Shown here piece by piece: positions 1-10,225 of a stretch of 64,000 nt of DNA. Made by a program: the position numbers and the translations under genes. The stretch is from Charina bottae. Taxonomy: Eukaryota > Chordata > Lepidosauria > Squamata > Charinaidae. Where the stretch lies: assembly GCA_023362775.1 (NCBI GenBank), contig JALMGJ010000004.1, positions 82,827,798 to 82,891,797 on the forward strand, given 5' to 3'. The number at the start of each line of letters is the position of its first letter. The first letter of the stretch is position 1. The notes beneath the pieces were generated by a model. That model was not told where the DNA came from and did not search any database. It saw only the letters and a list, made by a program, of their open reading frames with translations.

Positions 1-1190
1 CAACACCCTCCCAAGGTCTCGGTCTTTAAATTGAAAAAACAAAAATAAGTTGAAACAGCATTTCGGTGTTTTGGCAGAGCTCCATCAGGTTTTATCTGGG
101 AGCAGGCAGCAGACACAGCATAGGAGCTGATTTCTTCTTCGCCTCTTCTGTCCTTCGGTAGCAAACAGTCAGTGAAACAGTCAGTGGGAGGGGGAACCTC
201 AAGGAGAGTAGGCACACAGAAAAAAATGACAGGAGAAAGCTATGTAGATGTCAGGAACAGAAGGCTGTCCTTGCAGGGTCTCCTCTCTTTCTAAACACTT
301 TTCTGGAGAGACAGCAGCCAGCCAACCACTCACAAGGGACATACCTCAAGTTAGCAGAAAGGATTTCCAAGCTGAGTGAAAGAGAGCTTACAACTGATTA
401 GTTTACACACTTTTTCAAACATCAAACACCATACCACACAATCAGGGCACACACAAGCCTTTCCCATGACATTCATCAGTTTAATTCATGCTTTACTCAT
501 TGTAAAAGGAAAGGAGAAAAGTTAGGATCCCATGTCAGTCAGAACACACACTCCTTCTTCCAAGTCCCATCAAGCACAGCCTACCAGGGCACATACAGTC
601 TTCAGTTCCTTACTTGCAACTAGGAAATCAGAGAAACAGCCCTAATCAGCAAACAGGAGATTTATACAAACTTACAAACACATAAGTGTAGCCCAGTTGG
701 AGTAAAAAAAAAATGAAAACCAAACCAGGGGAGATAGAAACACACACAGATAGAAAGAGCTTCTCATGTATACACACACCACCTTTCACAGGAAATCAAT
801 TTTCCTCCCCCTTTCCCTTTCCAAAGGTGGCAAACATTCAAGATGGCATGAACATATCATACAATAAAGATTATATGGTAAACAACAAACAACCTCACCT
901 TTCTTCTTGTATGTACTCAACTTAGAAAACAAACACAAAACTTACACAACTACAGGAAGTGCAAATAACTGGACACATGGCACAATCAAATCCCATGTCC
1001 AACTATTCACATTAAATAACAGAAAGGGTTGCATAGCCAAAAAGTTGGAAGAGCCACAGCCTGGCCAGAGCTATGGATCTCCAAAAATTTGAAGCATTCC
1101 CTTACTGTGGAGAAATTTAGTTCCGTAAAGGGACAGACTCACATTTAACTCCTAAAGGGACAAACTGACAGACAGACAGACAGACAGACA

Positions 1191-1227
<37 letters not shown>

Positions 1228-1312
1228 CTGGCACCATTTCCCTCAACAAATATAGATAGAAATGTACAGACTAATACTTAACAAACAGAAAACATTTTGG
1301 TTACAGATACTT
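1..1312. other. Flanking DNA, no gene recognised
   Basis: No recognisable protein, RNA gene or repeat family was seen apart from the microsatellite near 1165-1226. Two short reading frames here (713-925 and 907-1092) have low-complexity, unstructured translations and no family resemblance, so I do not call them genes. The stretch ends exactly at the 5' LTR of the copia element. Confidence 0.6.
1165..1226. repeat. (GACA)n then (CA)n microsatellite
   Basis: About seven GACA units run directly into an uninterrupted CA tract, a compound microsatellite about 90 bp upstream of the copia 5' LTR. Confidence 0.95.
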
Positions 1313-1766
1313 TGTTAGGGTTTGATAAACCCAGGAATTTACTTCTAGATATAAATTATACAGAGAGGCTTGATTTCTAGGTAAAAGGTGAAATATTCTG
1401 CACAGTCACCCAATTAGCAGCCATTGTTGTAAGAATGATGTGTCATGTGTGACTCATTCAACAGGTGCTTAGAGTTAGGTTGGGTGTGGTAGTTAACGAG
1501 ATTGACCTATGATGTGATAGGTCAGTTTGACTATAAATGCAGAGATATTCTGTATTCCATTTTATTCCCATTTTTACCTCGTGAAAGCTGTATCGTTGAT
1601 GGTGTATCATTTGTTACCTGTGGAAGTGATCTGTAAATACGTATGTATATAAAGTAAATAGGATATTTGATATAACTTCTGTTTGGAGTCTATTTACTGC
1701 ATAGTACCTGGATCACTGGTGCCTAGGAGAGAGGCAGGCTGCTCCACATCCGCGCGCCCTCCGACA
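1313..1766 (+). repeat. 5' LTR of copia copy A
   Basis: This 454-bp LTR matches 5883-6336 at all but one position. It has TG...CA termini. TATA-like runs lie near 1530 (CTATAAAT) and near 1647 (TATATAAAG) and are candidate core promoter elements for the genomic RNA. I did not identify a clear AATAAA signal. Confidence 0.93.
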
Positions 1767-1767
1767 G

Positions 1768-1781
1768 GGTTATGGGCCCAG
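1768..1781 (+). other. Primer-binding site, initiator tRNA-Met anticodon arm (copy A)
   Basis: The 14 nt GGTTATGGGCCCAG begin one base after the 5' LTR. They are complementary to the anticodon stem-loop of vertebrate initiator tRNA-Met (CTGGGCCCATAACC), not to a tRNA 3' end. Drosophila copia is known to prime from a 5' half of this tRNA. The same 14-mer follows the LTR of copia copy B at 38101. Confidence 0.85.
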
Positions 1782-2036
1782 AGGCGGCAGAGACGCCATA
1801 GACGACGGAAGGCTTTGCGCTGGCTGTGGATCGGTGGGTCATGTGCAGTCTGTGAGCTGGAAGCTTTGGAAGCCTATCCAGGAGTCGTGTGGCTATTTGG
1901 AGTGATTTGGAGTTCTACCAGGCTCCGTGTCTGCGTGTGTGTTTTTTTCTCCTATGCTTGTTTTGCAGCTGGAGGACGTTTTGATAAGGTCTGTGTCTTT
2001 AATCATCGGTGTCTGCCCAGAAGGGGCTGAAGACAG

Positions 2037-3884
2037 ATGAGCACAGCGAAGATGTTGCCTGCAGTCGGGGGAGGATTTCCTCTGGAGAGACTGAATGACA
2101 CTAATTATTCGTCATGGTCATATAAAATGGAGATGTATCTTCGGCGTGAAGGGCTTTGGAGGAGTGTACTTTGCCCTGAACCAGACCTGGAAGATGAAGA
2201 CGTTGCTCTAAAGGACGATAGAGCATTGGCAAGCATAATTTTATGTCTGGAAGATAGCCAGTTGTGTTATGTTAGAGACTGTCAGTTAGCCTATAAGTGT
2301 TAGAATGTTTATCTAAGAAGCTCACCATTATGTAAGGTTTTACTAACACGAAAACTTTATCATGCTAGATTAGGGGTATCTGATAATATAAGGGATCACC
2401 TGCATTTTATGACAGGGTTGTTCCAGGAATTGGCTCAGAGAGATATGCAATTTACAGAAGCTAACAAAGTGTATATAATTCTCAGTTCTTTAAATGAAAC
2501 GTGGGATACTTTGGCAATGAGCTTCGGGTCGTTATCTGAGGAGGATTTAACCATAAGATACTTATCTAGCAGGCTTTTAGAAGAAGAACAAAGGAGGCAG
2601 CAGTGTTCTAATGTAATTAGTGCTAAGCAAAACAGTGTTTGTGTTAAGGAATATTCTGAGAATGTTTTGCATGTACGAAAATGTTTTAACTGTGGGTCGA
2701 AAAGGCATTTGTTGAAACATTGTGATAAGAAATGGAAGCCGAAGGCTAAGCTGAAAATTTCCAAGCCTGGAGACGCTGCACAGCTGTCTTTAATTAGTTC
2801 AAGTGAAGAACAAAATTTAAAGGGACCATTTCTAATTGACAGTGGGGCTTGTCAGCATATAGGAAATAACAGACAGATGTTTAAGAGTTTTATGCAAGCT
2901 GATAGAGATCATGTTACTCTAGCTAATGGAAGCATTGCATCTGTGACTGGTAAGGGATTTGTATATGTACCAGGGTTAAATATTGAATTATCAATGTTGT
3001 GTGTACCTGAACTGGAGTACAATATAATTAGTGTGTCACAATTGGATAAACAGGGTTATACTGTACAGTTTGGTAATAATGAATGTATTGTTATGAAAGA
3101 TAACAATGTTTGTGGCAAAGGTATTTTGCAAAACTGTCTTTATGAAATTGTACAAGCCAGGACAAGCAGTAGCCATCATGGTTTAGCTACGATTAATAAG
3201 CCAACACATGATTCGTGTGCGCATCTGTGGCACAGGAGGCTTGGACATCCGAGTTTCAAAGTGATTGAAAAGATGTCAGAAGCAAGTTCTGGAATGGAAT
3301 TGAAAAAGTGCCAAGTGTATTTGGATTGCACAGCTTGTAAGGTTGCAAAGTCAAAGGTGTTTCCTGTGAGCAAATTCAGTGATAGGAAGTCACATAAATG
3401 TTTTGAATTAGTTCACGCTGACTTAATTGGTCCATTACCAGCTTCAATAGGGGGTGCTAAATATGTTTTAGTCATTGTAGATGATTACACAAGATTTGGG
3501 TTCTGTTACCTATTGAAAGCTAAAAGCCAAACATTTGAAAAGTTTAGAAACTGGGTGCAGTTTGTGGAACGAAGGTATAGCACAAAGGTGTGTAGTTTAC
3601 AAACTGACCGGGGTACAGAGTTTCTGAGTGGGAGTTTTCAGCAATGGCTCCGTAGAAGGGGCATTGTGCATAGGAGAACTAAACCATATAGTTCAGCTGA
3701 GAATGGTGTGGCTGAACGTAGGAATTTGGCATTGCAGACAGTGAAGGATTCACTCATTGCTGACTCAGGGTTATCAAGAGGATACTGGGGAGAGGCAATA
3801 TTAACTGCTAATTATTTAATTAACAGGTTATGGAGTGTATCTGTAAACCAAACTCCATATTATATGGCAAGAAGCCACCATTAG
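2037..3884 (+). pseudogene. copia copy A Gag-protease-integrase, interrupted
   Basis: The frame starts at ATG 2037 with the copia-type Gag N-terminus (LERLNDTNYSSWSYKMEMYL). It stops at an in-frame TAG at 2301-2303, then continues in the same frame to 3884. Visible in order are a CCHC zinc knuckle (CFNCGSKRHLLKHC, about 2682-2723), the aspartic protease site (LIDSGA, near 2838), a pre-integrase zinc region (HLWHRRLGH and CTACKVAKSK), and an integrase core with HADLIGP, a second Asp in LQTDRGTEF and Glu in SAENGVAERR. The frame ends at 3884 because of a frameshift near 3858-3870; the RT part resumes in another frame. Because of these breaks no full polyprotein can be made from this copy. Confidence 0.9.
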
Positions 3885-5854
3885 CTCATTTGAAGGTGTT
3901 TGGGTGCACTGCCTATGTTCACGTGCATAAGGAGGTACGTAGGAAAGGACAGGCAAAAGCACAGAAGCTGACGTTTGTGGGGTATGAGCCAGGGACCAAG
4001 GGATATAGGTTCACTGATGGCAGGAAAGTTGTTATCTCTAGATCAGCAAGTTTTAGTGAGCACAGCAATTGGCAGAGATTACACGGGAGTAGTGAGGTTT
4101 ATCTTCCTATTCAGAGAAGTTTTGAGTTTTCAGAGCGGACAGATGCCACTGATGTAATTAAGAAGGAAGAGGAATTAACTCCTAGTGTGCCAATGATGCA
4201 GGATGCTACAGTATTGCGTAGATCTGAGAGAGTTAACAAGGGCATACCACCTCAGCGTTATACACCAGGTGATGTAAAAGTGTGTTTTATTGATTATGAA
4301 CCTCGTAATTACAGGGACATATTGAAGTTGCCACAACCCGAGCAGAGTAGATGGAAAGCTGCTATGGATGTGGAAATGAAAGCCATTAATTCTCATAAGG
4401 TTTTCAAATCTACTAGGCTGCCTGAGGGGCATAGAGCAGTAGGCTGTAGATGGGTGTATAAGAAGAAAACCTTAGTGAATGGTGATATTCAGTATAAGGC
4501 TAGGTTGGTAGCACAAGGATTTTCCCAGATAAAGAATCAGACTTATGATGAAGTTTTTGCACCAATGCTAAGAGGGGAGACATTTAGGTTTGCCTTAGCA
4601 ATGGCAGCAGCTGGGAATTGTGTAGTACAGCATTATGATATCACAACAGCATATTTGCATGCTGATTTGAATGAAGAGATCTATATGACTGAAGCCCCAG
4701 GGTACGAATCAAAGATTGCAGGAAGGGTATACAAATTGCAGAAAGCATTGTATGGACTCAAGCAGTCAGCACGTTGCTGGAATCTAACTTTAGATAAGGA
4801 ATTACAAAGAATGGGATTCAAGTGTAGTATAGCTGACCCATGTCTGTATGTAAAGCAATGTGAAAATGATGAACAGATTTTGCTTTTGATATTTGTAGAC
4901 GATTTGTGTCTTATAGCGAAATATCAAAGCAGGGTAATTGAATTTACTGAAAATCTGAAACAGCACTTTGATGTCAAAGATCTGGGAGAAATTAAGAATT
5001 ACCTAGGCATGGGTATTCAGAAGGTTGATGGGGGTTGTGTTCTAGAGCAGCAGAAGAAAATTGAAGCACTGCTAAGAGAGAACAATATGGAACAGTGTAA
5101 AGAAGTTTCTACCCCGATGACAACAGATTTTGTTAAATTAGAGACTGGAGATGATGACCAAACTTCATGTGATCAAGAACACTATCATTCAATAATTGGA
5201 AGTTTATTGTATATAGCACAATTGTCTCATCCTGATATCGGGAACGCAGTAAATGTTCTGAGTAGATATGTAACCAAACCTACTCAGAGGCATTGGCAAG
5301 GTATCAAACGTGTGTTCAGGTATCTGAAGGGGACTATTGATAAATGTTTATTGATGAAACCATGTAAGCCATTGGAATTGAAATGCTATGTAGATAGTGA
5401 TTGGGGTAACGATGTACATGACAGAAAATCAATGACAGGGTTGATAATAATGTTTGGTAACACCTTGGTTGGGTGGAGGTCTCGTAAACAAAGTTCAGTA
5501 GCTGTGTCAACTGCAGAGGCGGAGTATGCAGCATTATCTGATTTGTGTTCAGAATTAATTTGGTATAGGCAATTGTTAATGGATGTAAATATAACAATTG
5601 AGGGGCCTATATGTGTATACGATGATAGTGAGGCATGTATACAGATTGCAAAGAGTGATAAGGTCAGAGCACGAAGCAAGCATGTTGATATCAAGTATCA
5701 TAATGTAAGGAATGCTGTTAAAGAATCTCTGATAGATTTGCAATATTGTCCATCTGAGTGTAATGTAGCAGATGTGATGACAAAGCCTCTAAGCTTAGGG
5801 AGACATAGGATGTGTATATCTCAAATGTGTATGTCTTCTATTCTGTATATGTGA
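3830..5854 (+). pseudogene. copia copy A reverse transcriptase-RNase H
   Basis: This 674-codon stretch, open to 5854, carries the end of integrase and all of RT and RNase H. The true join to the upstream frame is near 3860, so the first ~10 residues are out of frame. Motifs are WVYKKK and YKARLVAQGFSQ near residues 208-233, the first RT aspartate in HYDITTAYLH (about residue 270), the catalytic FVDD box (355-358), then RNase H with CYVDSDWG, STAEAEYAAL and KHVDIKYH. RT and RNase H are themselves intact, so the damage is confined upstream. The frame ends 28 bp before the 3' LTR, with a short purine run GAAGGGG (5876-5882) as the likely polypurine tract. Confidence 0.9.
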
Positions 5855-5882
5855 ATGTGATATCTATTGTAAATTGAAGGGG

Positions 5883-6336
5883 TGTTAGGGTTTGATAAAC
5901 CCAGGAATTTACTTCTAGATATAAATTATACAGAGAGGCTTGATTTCTAGGTAAAAGGTGAAATATTCTGCACAGTCACCCAATTAGCAGCCATTGTTGT
6001 AAGAATGATGTGTCATGTGTGACTCATTCAACAGGTGCTTAGAGTTAGGTTGGGTGTGGTAGTTAACGAGATTGACCTATGATGTGATAGGTCAGTTTGA
6101 CTATAAATGCAGAGATATTCTGTATTCCATTTTATTCCCATTTTTACCTCGTGAAAGCTGTATCGTTGATGGTGTATCATTTGTTACCTGTGGAAGTGAT
6201 CTGTAAATACGTATGTATATAAAGTAAATAGGATATTTGATATAACTTCTGTTTGGAGTCTATTTACTGCATAGTACCTGGATCACTGGTGCCTAGGAGA
6301 GAGGCAGGCTGCTCCACATCCGCACGCCCTCCGACA
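5883..6336 (+). repeat. 3' LTR of copia copy A
   Basis: This 454-bp direct repeat of 1313-1766 has one visible difference, A at 6324 where the 5' copy has G. It is preceded by a purine tract at 5876-5882 and followed by TATTT, which nearly matches TACTT before the 5' LTR. Confidence 0.93.
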
Positions 6337-6437
6337 TATTTACACAAATATTTGGGCTTAACTGGCATGATCATGTTGTAAGTGTTTTAAAAGTCTTAAG
6401 TTTCTCATAGTGGAAAGTACCCAAGCTTGACCAGGGT

Positions 6438-6782
6438 TCACCTGACCACCTGGAGACTTCCTAATGAAGGTTGGGAATCAGGAGCACTGGCAATTGAGGG
6501 TGGGTCTGCAAGCTCATTCCAGCAATGCCAATAGGATAATTGATCAGGGTTATTTCTTTTCAGCTGAAGTTTAAGAAGCTTCAATTTCTCACAGTGAAAT
6601 GTACCCATAGGAGGCCAGATTGCATTACCGCTTGTGTCTAAATATTGAGTCCATTCTATACATAGCTCACGTGCACGTCTTTTCTTCATTCCTGGTTGGG
6701 TGGGCAAAATCCCCTTATCCCAAGCCTTCAACAATGCCCCTAAGGGGGAAGATGGGGGTACCGTCGATTTAGTATTCCCCAT
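6438..6782 (-). pseudogene. Retroviral Gag matrix (MA) remnant
   Basis: About 114 residues open with MGNTKST, a classic N-myristoylation start; the methionine at 6782 is preferred over one nine codons upstream. The following PLGALLKAWDK and a basic KKRRAREL are arranged like gammaretrovirus-type matrix proteins, which target Gag to the inner plasma membrane. The frame ends near 6438, about as long as a matrix domain, with no capsid downstream. The family assignment is by motif recognition only. It is a fragment, not a functional gag. Confidence 0.55.
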
Positions 6783-7350
6783 AACCACTTGTGTCCCTAA
6801 GCATGGCACCGGTGCCTGTCGGATTTGGGGTGTGTCTAAACACCCAGAGACTCCCTATTAGAGTACCGACCCTCTGCGCACTTCCAAGTCTTCAATTACT
6901 TATTCACCTTTTTCTACTTTTAGCTCACAAGCGGTAATTGCCCAGTTATAGTTCATTCATGCATTCAATCACAACCTGTCCGGGCACGCGTATCGCCCTG
7001 GTCCCACTGGCTATCCGAGTTACTCTGGTCAACACCCAAAAGAGCTAGCAGAGGCCCGGGGGCGTCTTGAACCAGTTTGACACACAGCCCTGGTCGACAG
7101 TCAGGTTTTATAAAAGGAATCAAGCACACACATTCACTGGGCTTATAAAAGGAATAAAATTTTCAGGTACTCACCCACTGTGGAGTTGTCCTAGGTTCAT
7201 GCAATCGGCTGGCATAAAAAACCCAAAGTTCCCTTTACTACCCTCTGGGCGGTCCCACAGGAAAATTAAGACCCTGTGGGCAAATGGCCCAGTGCCGGCA
7301 GGGCGTGTTATCCCCCTGGGACCCACTCCATTGGGTTAGCTCAGTAAAAC

Positions 7351-7363
7351 ATCTGGGGTGCCA
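7351..7363 (-). other. Candidate retroviral primer-binding site
   Basis: On the minus strand TGGCACCCCAGAT follows the LTR end after three bases. The leading TGG is expected for pairing with a tRNA CCA end. I could not assign the tRNA. Confidence 0.4.
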
Positions 7364-7366
7364 AAA

Positions 7367-7797
7367 TGTTAGAAGTAAATTTTATCTTACCAAGTTCGTT
7401 CCTGAGCTGGGAGTAAAGAAACTGACAAATTGCATGAAGTTAGGAGTTTATTCACCCAAGAGCAAAAGCAATGACAGCAAGCTGTTAGGTGGGCGGCCGC
7501 ACAGGACCCCCTTCCTAAAGCACATTATATAGATTCCATTCAACTCCTCCTTTAGAAGACCACCCCTTACTCAGTTACCCATACTCCACCTTATCCTCAT
7601 TCCATATTAGGAATTTCCTTCCTTCACTCCATATTAGGAACTTCCTTCCATCCTTGCTAGGGCTCCTTGACCGTTATTAAACAATATTTCCCCTGGAGAA
7701 GCTATCCTTGGAAAGTACACTTTATTCTATGGGCACAGCTATCTATCAAGGCCTGTTAGAAAGGAAGGGTGTCAACAAAACTCTTCAAGGAAATACA
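7367..7797 (-). repeat. Retroviral LTR
   Basis: On the minus strand this starts TGTATTTCC (7797) and ends CTTCTAACA (7367), giving a 431-bp TG...CA unit. Inside are a TATATAA box (7531-7525) and, about 75 bp downstream, an AATAAA signal (7452-7447), the spacing of a U3-R-U5 retroviral LTR. The left end is less certain because no TSD can be checked. Confidence 0.55.
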
Positions 7798-7910
7798 GCA
7801 TGGTTTCAGAGCCATAATGCAAATGCAAATGTTTCTAATATATGAATATGAAATATATTTGTATTTATATATATATACAGAAATGTAAGAATATGTTTAC
7901 AATCCAACAC

Positions 7911-8957
7911 ACCTTTCCCAATCTTAAACCAGTCTGTTGTTCCGTGCTCTGTTCTTACCGTTGCTACTTGGTCATTATACAGATTCCTCAGGAGGCAGAC
8001 AAGATGACTTGGTATCCCCATACCACCAAGAACTTGCCACAATTTGTTATGATCCACACAGTCAAAGGCTTTAGAATAGTCAATAAAACAAAAATAGATG
8101 TTTTTCTGAAACTCCCTGGTTTTCTCCATTATCCAGCGGATATTGGCAATTTGGTCTCTAGTTCCTCTGCCTTTTCTAAACCCAGCTTGTACATCTGGCA
8201 ATTCTCGCTCCATGAATTGCTGGAGTCTACCTTGCAAGATCTTGAGCATTACCTTACTGGCATGTGAAATAAGTGCCACTGTTCAATAGTTTGAACATTC
8301 TTTAGTGCTTCCCTTTTTTGGTATGGGGATATAAGTTGATTTTTTCCAATCTGATGGCCATTCTTGTGTTTTCCAAATTTGATGGCATATGGCATGTATC
8401 ACCTTGACAGCATCTTCTTGCAAGATTTTAAACAGTTCAGCTGGGATACCGTCGTCTCGTGCTGCCTTGTTATTAGCAATGCTTCTTAAGGCCCATTCAA
8501 CCTCACTCTTCAGGATGTCTGGCTCTAACTCACTGACCACACCGTCAAAGCTACCTCCAATATTATTATCCTTCCTATACAGATCTTCCGTATATTCTTG
8601 CCACCTTTTCTTGATCTCTTCTGCTTCTGTTAGGTCCTTACCATCTTTGTTTTTGATCATACCCATTTTTGCCTGGAATTTACCTCCGATGTTTCTAATT
8701 TTCTGGAAGAGGTCTCTTGTCCCTCCTATTCTATTGTCTTCTTCCACTTCTGCACATTGCTTGTTTAAAAATAATTCCTTATCTCTTCTGGCTAACCTCT
8801 GGAATTTTGCATTTAATTGGGCATATCTCCCCCTATCAATGTTGCCTTTTGCTTTTCTTCTTTCTTGGGCTACTTCCAGTGTCTCAGCAGACAGCCATCT
8901 TGCCTTCTTGGTTTTCTTTTTCTTTGGGACATTTTTTTGTTGCCGCCTCCTGAACAA
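7911..8957 (-). pseudogene. BovB copy 2: linker and partial reverse transcriptase
   Basis: Two frames, 8957-8283 and 8279 to about 7911, continue the BovB protein through the linker into RT. They include the fingers region (PIPKKGSTKECSNY), FRKGRGTRDQIAN and the first catalytic Asp in FIDYSKAFD. A CGA-to-TGA stop separates them at about 8280-8282. The YADD box, thumb and C-terminus are missing because the copy ends near 7911, so no active RT can come from here. Confidence 0.88.
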
Positions 8958-10044
8958 TGTTGCGAACGTCTGTCCATAGTTCTTCTGGGACCCTATCTAC
9001 TAAATCTAGTACCTTAAATCTATTCTTCACCTCCACTGCATATTCCTTAGGAATATTAGTGAGCTCATATCTAATTGATCTGTGGGTCTTCCCTATTCTC
9101 TTTAGTCTGATTCTAAATTTTGCAATAAGAAGTTCGTGATCTGAACTACAGTCAGCTCCAGGTCTTGTTTTTACCGACTGTATAGATGTCCGCCACCTTT
9201 GGCTGCAAAGGATGTAGTCAATCTGATTTCGGTGTCGACCATCTGCTGCAGTCCATGTATAAAGTCGTCTTTTAGGTTGTTGGAAGAGAGTGTTTGTTAT
9301 GCACAGTGAGTTGTCTTGGCAAAATTCTATCAGCCTATGTCCTGCTTCATTTTGTTCTCCCAGACCATGCTTGCCTGTAATTCCAGGTGTCATCTGACTA
9401 CCCACCTTAGCATTCCAGTCTCCTGTAATGAAAATAACATCTCTTTTTGGTGTATTATCCAGTAGGTGCTGCAGATCCTCATAGAACTGATCTACTTCTG
9501 CTTCTTCAGCATCTGTGGTTGGGGCGTATATTTGGATCACTGTGATGTTAAATGGCTTCCCCTGAATTCGAATTGAGATCATTCTATCGTTTTTTGGATT
9601 GTATCCAAGCACTGCTTTAGCCACTTTATTATTAATTATGAAGGCTACTCCATTTCTTCTGTGGTCCTCTTGTCCACAGTAGTAGATCTGGTGGTCATCT
9701 GATGTGAAGTGGCCCATTCCAGTCCATTTCAGTTCACTGACACCTAAAATGTCTATATTTAATCTTGACATCTCACCAATAACCACATCCAATTTGCCCT
9801 GGCTCATTGATCTTACATTCCAGGTTCCTATGGTGTGTTGATCTTTAGAACATCGGATTCGTCGTTCACCACCAGCACCGTCGGCCCCTAGCCGTCCTTT
9901 CGGCTTTGAGCTAGCTGCGTCATCACATCTGGGGCTAGTTGAACGTATCCTCTGTTCCTCCCCAGTAGCATTTTGACCATCTTCCGACCTGGGAGTCCCA
10001 TCTTCCGATGGTATACCAACATATCTCTGGTTGTACTGATCCAT
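8884..10044 (-). pseudogene. BovB copy 2: AP endonuclease part
   Basis: This 386-codon frame matches residues 1 to about 378 of the intact copy: the N-terminal leader and the whole AP-like endonuclease domain (TWNVRS, SELKW, GDWNAK, SDHELL), which nicks target DNA to prime reverse transcription. It has two more residues than copy 1 in the EEAEVDQF segment, a 6-bp length difference. The last residues are out of frame because of one extra T near 8935. Confidence 0.88.
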
Positions 10045-10225
10045 TTAGTTTTCACAGCAAGAATACTGGGGTGGGTTGCCATTACCTTCCCCAGGGATCG
10101 TATTTAGTCTGACCTCTCTGCCACGACCTTCCTGTCTTGGGTGTCCCTTCACGGTTTAGCTTATGGTTTCATTGAGGTGCTCAAGCTCCAGCACCACGAC
10201 AAGGTAACGATATCCTTTGCTGGAG

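Larger units (their letters stand above)
1313..6336 (+). mobile_element. Ty1/copia LTR retrotransposon, copy A (5024 bp)
   Basis: This is a complete LTR-to-LTR element. Two 454-bp direct repeats (1313-1766 and 5883-6336) start TGTTAGGG and end CCGACA. They flank a primer site at 1768-1781 and a gag-protease-integrase-RT-RNase H coding region; integrase before RT is the diagnostic Ty1/copia order. The 5-bp flanks are TACTT (1308-1312) and TATTT (6337-6341), a plausible TSD with one mismatch. I see one LTR difference (G at 1754, A at 6324, a CpG site), so insertion was very recent. The coding region has an in-frame stop and a frameshift, so this copy is not autonomous. The element lies against a minus-strand endogenous retrovirus remnant on its right. 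Confidence 0.93.
6337..7797 (-). mobile_element. Endogenous retrovirus, 5' part only (LTR, leader, Gag matrix)
   Basis: Read on the minus strand, the order is LTR (7797 to 7367), a candidate primer site (7363 to 7351), a leader of about 570 nt, then a Gag matrix frame (6782 to 6438). Everything beyond is missing, and the copia 3' LTR abuts at 6336. At 6384-6425 a short stretch resembles 6562-6605, so a small diverged duplication of gag sequence is present. No protease, pol or env was found across the copia element at positions below 1313, so the rest was lost by deletion rather than simply split by copia. Confidence 0.6.
7911..10225 (-). mobile_element. BovB (RTE) LINE, copy 2, lacking its 3' third
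   Basis: This is nearly identical to the full-length BovB at 20327-23539 from its 5' end (CTCCAGCAAAGG at 10225) down to about 7911, where homology stops abruptly inside the RT domain. LINEs are usually truncated at the 5' end. A copy that keeps the 5' end and loses the 3' end implies a later deletion or rearrangement. Breaks include an extra T in a T-run near 8935 (frameshift) and a stop from a CpG transition near 8280. Confidence 0.92.

Noticed and set aside
1683..2030. 115-codon open frame upstream of copia Gag
   Set aside because: It spans the end of the LTR, the primer site and the leader; the translation has no domain and is explained by the element's non-coding 5' region.
4175..4432. 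Antisense frames across copia RT and RNase H (also 5334-5694, 40933-41202)
   Set aside because: They are shadows opposite well-supported copia coding sequence.
8389..8979. Plus-strand frames over BovB copy 2 (also 21265-22337 over copy 1)
   Set aside because: They are antisense shadows of the BovB ORF and appear in both copies for that reason.
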